DNA of 36,332 nucleotides from Actinomycetota bacterium (GTDB lineage Bacteria > Actinomycetota > Thermoleophilia > Gaiellales > F1-60-MAGs149), in NCBI GenBank assembly GCA_026392355.1, contig JAPLCF010000040.1, positions 1 through 36,332 of the forward strand, written 5' to 3'. Positions 33,344-36,332 of the stretch are shown here, in pieces. Below the pieces are notes generated by a model, which did not search any database, was not told where the DNA came from, and saw only the letters and a program-made list of their open reading frames with translations. Each line of letters opens with the position of its first letter. The stretch's first letter is position 1. Position numbers and translations under genes: made by a program.

Positions 33344-34221
33344 CGTTCCACCTCCATCTTGTCGAGATAGTCGTCGAAGCTCGAATCGGTCAGGGCCTCG
33401 TAGGCCTCGCGGTAGCGATTGGCCGTGCCGCGCACCACGTCGTCGGGCAATTCGGGGCCCGGTGCGGTCTTGTCCCAGTCGAGCGTCTCGAGGTAGTCGC
33501 GCACGTACTGCTTGTCGTACGACGGCGGCGAGATGCCGGTGCGGTAGCCATCGACGGGCCACCAGCGCGAGGAATCGGGCGTCATCACCTCATCGCCCAG
33601 CACGAGGCGACCATCGGCGTCGTAGCCAAACTCGAACTTCGTGTCGGCGAGGATGATGCCGCGCTCGCGGGCGTGCGCGGCGGCGTGCTCGTAGAGCGCG
33701 ATCGACGCGGCCTCGACTGCGGCAAACTCCTCGGCGCCGATCAGGTTGCGCGCCTGGTCGACGGTGATGTTCTCGTCGTGGTCGCCCATCTCGGCCTTCG
33801 TGGCCGGCGTGAAGATCGGGGTGGGCAGCTGCTGCGCCTCGTCCATCCCGTCGGGCAGACGGTGGCCGGAGACCTCGCCGCCGCTGGCGCCGTAATCCTT
33901 CCAACCGGAGCCGGCGAGGTAGCCGCGCACGACGCACTCGATCGGCAGCATCGTGAGCTTCTCGCACAGCATCGCGCGGCCGCGTAGCTCGGGCGCGCCT
34001 GCCTCGTCGGGCAGCTCGCCCGGCCAGGCACCGCGCAGGTGGTTGGGGACGATGCCCCGCGTACGGTCGAGCCAGAACAGCGTCATGCCCGTGAGCACGC
34101 GTCCCTTATCGGGAATCGGGTTGGGCATGATCACGTCGAAGGCGCTGATGCGGTCGCTCGCCACGTAGATCTCGCGGACCTTGCCGCGCCCGATCAGGTA
34201 CTTCTCGAGGTCGGCACTCAT
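33340..34221 (-). CDS. purC: SAICAR synthetase
   Basis: The product has 293 residues from the ATG at 34221, which overlaps the purB stop. It condenses CAIR with aspartate using ATP. Family motifs are present: GRGKVREIY, SDRISAFDVIMPNPIPDKGRVLT, IECVVRGYLAGSGWKDY, LADTKFEFG, and LGDEVMTPDSSRWW. One oddity: between GKVREIY and VASDRISAFD there is no room for the 8-9 residues normally found there (for example a D-x-G-D-x-LLL-VATD hairpin), so this copy appears to lack about 25 bp in frame. The rest is normal. Confidence 0.94.
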   Translation of the reverse strand: MSADLEKYLIGRGKVREIYVASDRISAFDVIMPNPIPDKGRVLTGMTLFWLDRTRGIVPNHLRGAWPGELPDEAGAPELRGRAMLCEKLTMLPIECVVRGYLAGSGWKDYGASGGEVSGHRLPDGMDEAQQLPTPIFTPATKAEMGDHDENITVDQARNLIGAEEFAAVEAASIALYEHAAAHARERGIILADTKFEFGYDADGRLVLGDEVMTPDSSRWWPVDGYRTGISPPSYDKQYVRDYLETLDWDKTAPGPELPDDVVRGTANRYREAYEALTDSSFDDYLDKMEVER

Positions 34222-35513
34222 GCGCCGAGTCGTCCAAACGGGATCTCGGTGCTGGCGAGCACCTCGTCGAGCGAGAACGCCTTGTCGATCACGGCCGCGT
34301 CGAGCTGCTGCGCGTCGGGGTCGGCGAGCACGAGGTCGCGCAGGTGCTCGCCGGTCTCCCACGCCTGCAGGGCGTTGCGCTGGGCGATCACGTAGGCGTC
34401 CTCGCGGGACAGGCCGGCCTCGACCAGCGCGAGCAGCACGCGGCCGGAGAACGGCAGGCCCTGCGAGGCATCGAGGTTCTGACGCATGCGCTCGGTGCGC
34501 ACCACGAGGCCCTGGATGACCCACGTGAACTTGGCGAGCATGTAGTCGAGCAAGATCGACGAGTCGGCGAGCACGACGCGCTCGGCCGACGAGTGCGAGA
34601 TGTCGCGCTCGTGCCAGAGCGGCATGTCTTCCATGCCAACGACCGCGTTGCCGCGCAGCACGCGCGCCAGCCCGGAGATGCGCTCGCACGTAATCGGGTT
34701 CTTCTTGTGCGGCATGGCCGACGAGCCCTTCTGGCCCTTGCCGAACGGCTCCTCGGTCTCGCGCACCTCGCTGCGCTGCAGGTGGCGGAGTTCCGTCGCG
34801 AAGCGGTCGAGCGAGCCGCCCGCGATCGCGATCGCGCTGAGGTACGCGGCATGGCGATCGCGGCACACGACCTGCGTGGAGGCCGGCTCGACGCCGAGGC
34901 CGAGCGCGGCAAGCACCTGATCCTCGACCCGTGGATCGATGTTGCCGTACGCGCCGACGGCGCCCGACAGCTTGCCAACGGACACGCCATCAACAGCCTG
35001 CGCAAGGCGCGCATGAGCGCGGTCGAGCTCAAAGACCCAGCCCAGCAGCTTGAGACCAAACGTGGTCGGCTCGGCGTGTACGCCGTGGGTGCGACCCATG
35101 CACGGGGTGGCGCGGTGCTCGAGCGCGCGGACGAGCACGGCCGCGCGCGCCTCCTCCAGGCCCTGCAGCAGGATCGCGCCGGCATCGCGCAGTTGCAGCG
35201 CCAGCCCGGTATCGACCACGTCGCTCGAGGTGAGGCCGTAGTGGAACCAGCGCGCGGGCGGCCCGACCTGCTCGGCGATTGTCTCGGTGAACGCGATCAC
35301 GTCGTGATGCGTGCGCTCCTCGATCTCCTTGGCGCGCGCGACGTCGACACGGGCGTCCTTGCGGATCGCCGCGGCATCCTCGGCCGGCACCACGCCGAGC
35401 GCCACGTGCGCGTCGGTCGCAGCGAGCTCGACCTCCAGCCATGCGCCAAGTCGTCGCTCGTCTGTCCAGACGGCGCCCATCCCAGGTCGCGTGTAGCGGG
35501 AGATCACTCCCAC
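34218..35513 (-). CDS. purB: adenylosuccinate lyase
   Basis: The product has 431 residues. It cleaves SAICAR to AICAR and adenylosuccinate to AMP, releasing fumarate. Motifs are RYTRPGMGAVWTDERR at the start, HHDVIAFT, HYGLTSSDVVDTGLALQ, MGRTHGVHAEPTTFG, and the signature loop GSSAMPHKKNPITCE. The start is a GTG; the one at 35513 is listed, but GTG 35507 would give the more canonical MISRYTRP. It begins the run purB-purC-purS-purQ. Confidence 0.96.
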   Translation of the reverse strand: MGVISRYTRPGMGAVWTDERRLGAWLEVELAATDAHVALGVVPAEDAAAIRKDARVDVARAKEIEERTHHDVIAFTETIAEQVGPPARWFHYGLTSSDVVDTGLALQLRDAGAILLQGLEEARAAVLVRALEHRATPCMGRTHGVHAEPTTFGLKLLGWVFELDRAHARLAQAVDGVSVGKLSGAVGAYGNIDPRVEDQVLAALGLGVEPASTQVVCRDRHAAYLSAIAIAGGSLDRFATELRHLQRSEVRETEEPFGKGQKGSSAMPHKKNPITCERISGLARVLRGNAVVGMEDMPLWHERDISHSSAERVVLADSSILLDYMLAKFTWVIQGLVVRTERMRQNLDASQGLPFSGRVLLALVEAGLSREDAYVIAQRNALQAWETGEHLRDLVLADPDAQQLDAAVIDKAFSLDEVLASTEIPFGRLGA

Positions 35514-35540
35514 CAGACTAGTCAGAGAGCCGGATGGCGG

Positions 35541-35948
35541 CTACAGGCTGCCGCGCGGCCGCACCCACTGCGTGGGCTGGCCCGTGATCTCACTGATGCG
35601 GTCGTAGTCCGCGTCGTAGTGCAGCACCGGGATGCCGGCGAGCTCCGCCGCCGCGGCGATCAGGAGATCCGGTTGACGGACCTGCCGGTGATGCATGCCG
35701 CCCTGACGGGCCATCTCCTCGTTAACGTCGAGGGCGCGCTCCCAGACTGCATTGTCGACCAGCACCCGGGGATAACGCGCGTACTCGCCGCGGATATGCG
35801 CGTACTCGGCAGCGTTGCGCGCCGTGTAGAGGAGTTCACACAAGACGGGGTGGCAGCCACACACCTCGTTCGACGCCGCACTTCGGTTGAGCTGTTCACG
35901 GACATCCGGCACGCGCTGCGCCCATGCCCAGACCGAGGTGTCGACCAT
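35541..35948 (-). CDS. vapC: PIN-domain toxin, VapC-like
   Basis: The product has 135 residues from the ATG at 35948 (a TTG at 35957 overlapping the antitoxin stop is the alternative). The PIN acidic residues are present: Asp in MVDTSVWAW, Glu in CELLYTARN, Asp in VRQPDLLIAAAAE, and Asp in LHYDADYDRI. VapC toxins are Mg-dependent RNases that cut tRNA or rRNA. The gene follows an RHH antitoxin with a 5-bp gap, a classic type II toxin-antitoxin order. The active site appears intact. Confidence 0.88.
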   Translation of the reverse strand: MVDTSVWAWAQRVPDVREQLNRSAASNEVCGCHPVLCELLYTARNAAEYAHIRGEYARYPRVLVDNAVWERALDVNEEMARQGGMHHRQVRQPDLLIAAAAELAGIPVLHYDADYDRISEITGQPTQWVRPRGSL

Positions 35949-35953
35949 CGCAA

Positions 35954-36202
35954 TCAAAAGGTCCGGGGCCTCCGGATCTCGTCGAGCATCTCCGGCGTGA
36001 GATCGAGCTCGCGGTTCACAAGCTGCAGTCGCATCTGCAGGCTCACGTACTCGTCCAGCGCACCGTTGATCGTCTCCGTCATCGACGTCGTACCGAGAAA
36101 CTCCCCCGCCTCACGCAGCAGCTCCTCATCGACGTTCAGTGTCACACGCCGCGTGGTGCGCGGCTGCTTCAGTCGCCGCATCGGCTTGTGCAGTTCGGTC
36201 AT
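35954..36202 (-). CDS. vapB: ribbon-helix-helix antitoxin, VapB-like
   Basis: The product has 82 residues from the ATG at 36202, which lies 8 bp after a perfect AGGAGG; nearer and longer starts fit less well. The RHH domain is TRRVTLNVDEELLREAGEFLGTTSMTETINGALDEYV (about residues 16-53), with the DNA-binding strand TRRVTLNVD. The C-terminal tail (about 60-82, LTPEMLDEIRRPRTF) should wrap the toxin. Operator repeats lie directly upstream. Confidence 0.87.
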   Translation of the reverse strand: MTELHKPMRRLKQPRTTRRVTLNVDEELLREAGEFLGTTSMTETINGALDEYVSLQMRLQLVNRELDLTPEMLDEIRRPRTF

Positions 36203-36274
36203 CACCATCGCCTCCTCAGCGTGCGCGATCATCCGTCACGCACGCTGCGCGGCAACGGACGACAGACGCACAGT

Positions 36275-36307
36275 CGTATGAACGGATCATACGGATCTGT
36301 TCATACG
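36275..36307 (-). promoter_or_regulatory. vapBC operator with three 7-bp boxes
   Basis: CGTATGA (36275-36281) and TCATACG (36287-36293) form a perfect inverted repeat with a 5-bp spacer. A third copy, TCATACG, lies at 36301-36307. The outer arms extend to the 9-bp repeat CGTATGAAC/GTTCATACG. The minus-strand hexamer TATGAT at 36286-36291 inside it could be the -10 box, so RHH binding would block transcription. This fits autoregulation by the antitoxin. Confidence 0.65.
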
Positions 36308-36332
36308 CGCGACGGACGGTGTCGCATACCGC

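Noticed and set aside
35486-35497. TCGCGTGTAG, a partial operator-motif match at the purB start
   Set aside because: It encodes the conserved SRYTRP start of PurB and differs from the core at two positions.
34344-36281. Plus-strand open frame of 645 codons
   Set aside because: It is antisense to purB, vapC and vapB, all supported by motifs.

Overview
The window is high-GC, gene-dense bacterial DNA. Many genes overlap by 4 bp or abut, several start with GTG or TTG, and both strands are used. A split purS/purQ/purL formylglycinamidine synthase, a PurF that looks [4Fe-4S]-ligated, a PAC2-family protein, lipobox lipoproteins and a TetR regulator suggest an actinobacterium, perhaps of class Thermoleophilia. 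The phylum is a fair inference; the class is a guess. No rRNA, tRNA, CRISPR array, IS element or replication origin was seen, and no gene-free stretch exceeds about 215 bp.

Layout. (1) 1-12587 is a surface or secretome block: the 3' end of an Ig-repeat protein with an OmpA-like C-terminus, two translationally coupled lipoproteins (one a predicted parallel beta-helix), a 2134-residue SdrD_B-repeat protein, and a two-component system (NarL-type histidine kinase and response regulator). (2) 12728-15829 holds purK, purE and an argininosuccinate-lyase-like gene. (3) 15830-18906 holds a TetR regulator, an alpha/beta hydrolase and a protein combining a possible anti-sigma-type ATPase domain with a GNAT domain. 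(4) 19017-21425 is a second SdrD_B protein. (5) 21572-29450 is a minus-strand run purL-purF-purM-purN-purH-ycaQ. purL carries a perfect 28-bp tandem duplication that breaks its frame. (6) 29577-32392 holds an 87-residue unknown protein, a PAC2 protein, and a Rieske ferredoxin with its reductase. (7) 32461-35513 is purB-purC-purS-purQ, with overlapping junctions. (8) 35541-36332 is a VapBC-type toxin-antitoxin pair with a clear operator.

Together the pur genes cover almost all of de novo IMP synthesis; only purD is missing here.

The most interesting signal is a shared intergenic motif, a palindromic core close to TACRCGYGTA. It is usually paired at 21-22 bp. It lies upstream of the beta-helix lipoprotein, the large SdrD_B protein, the response regulator and the second SdrD_B protein. 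In the three structural genes its near edge is 54-57 bp from the start codon. I infer an autoregulated two-component system controlling a cell-surface protein regulon. The two SdrD_B proteins have no LPXTG signal but share a C-terminal signature, Trp-x-x-Arg followed by a terminal Val-Thr-Gly. This could be an undescribed sorting or anchoring signal.
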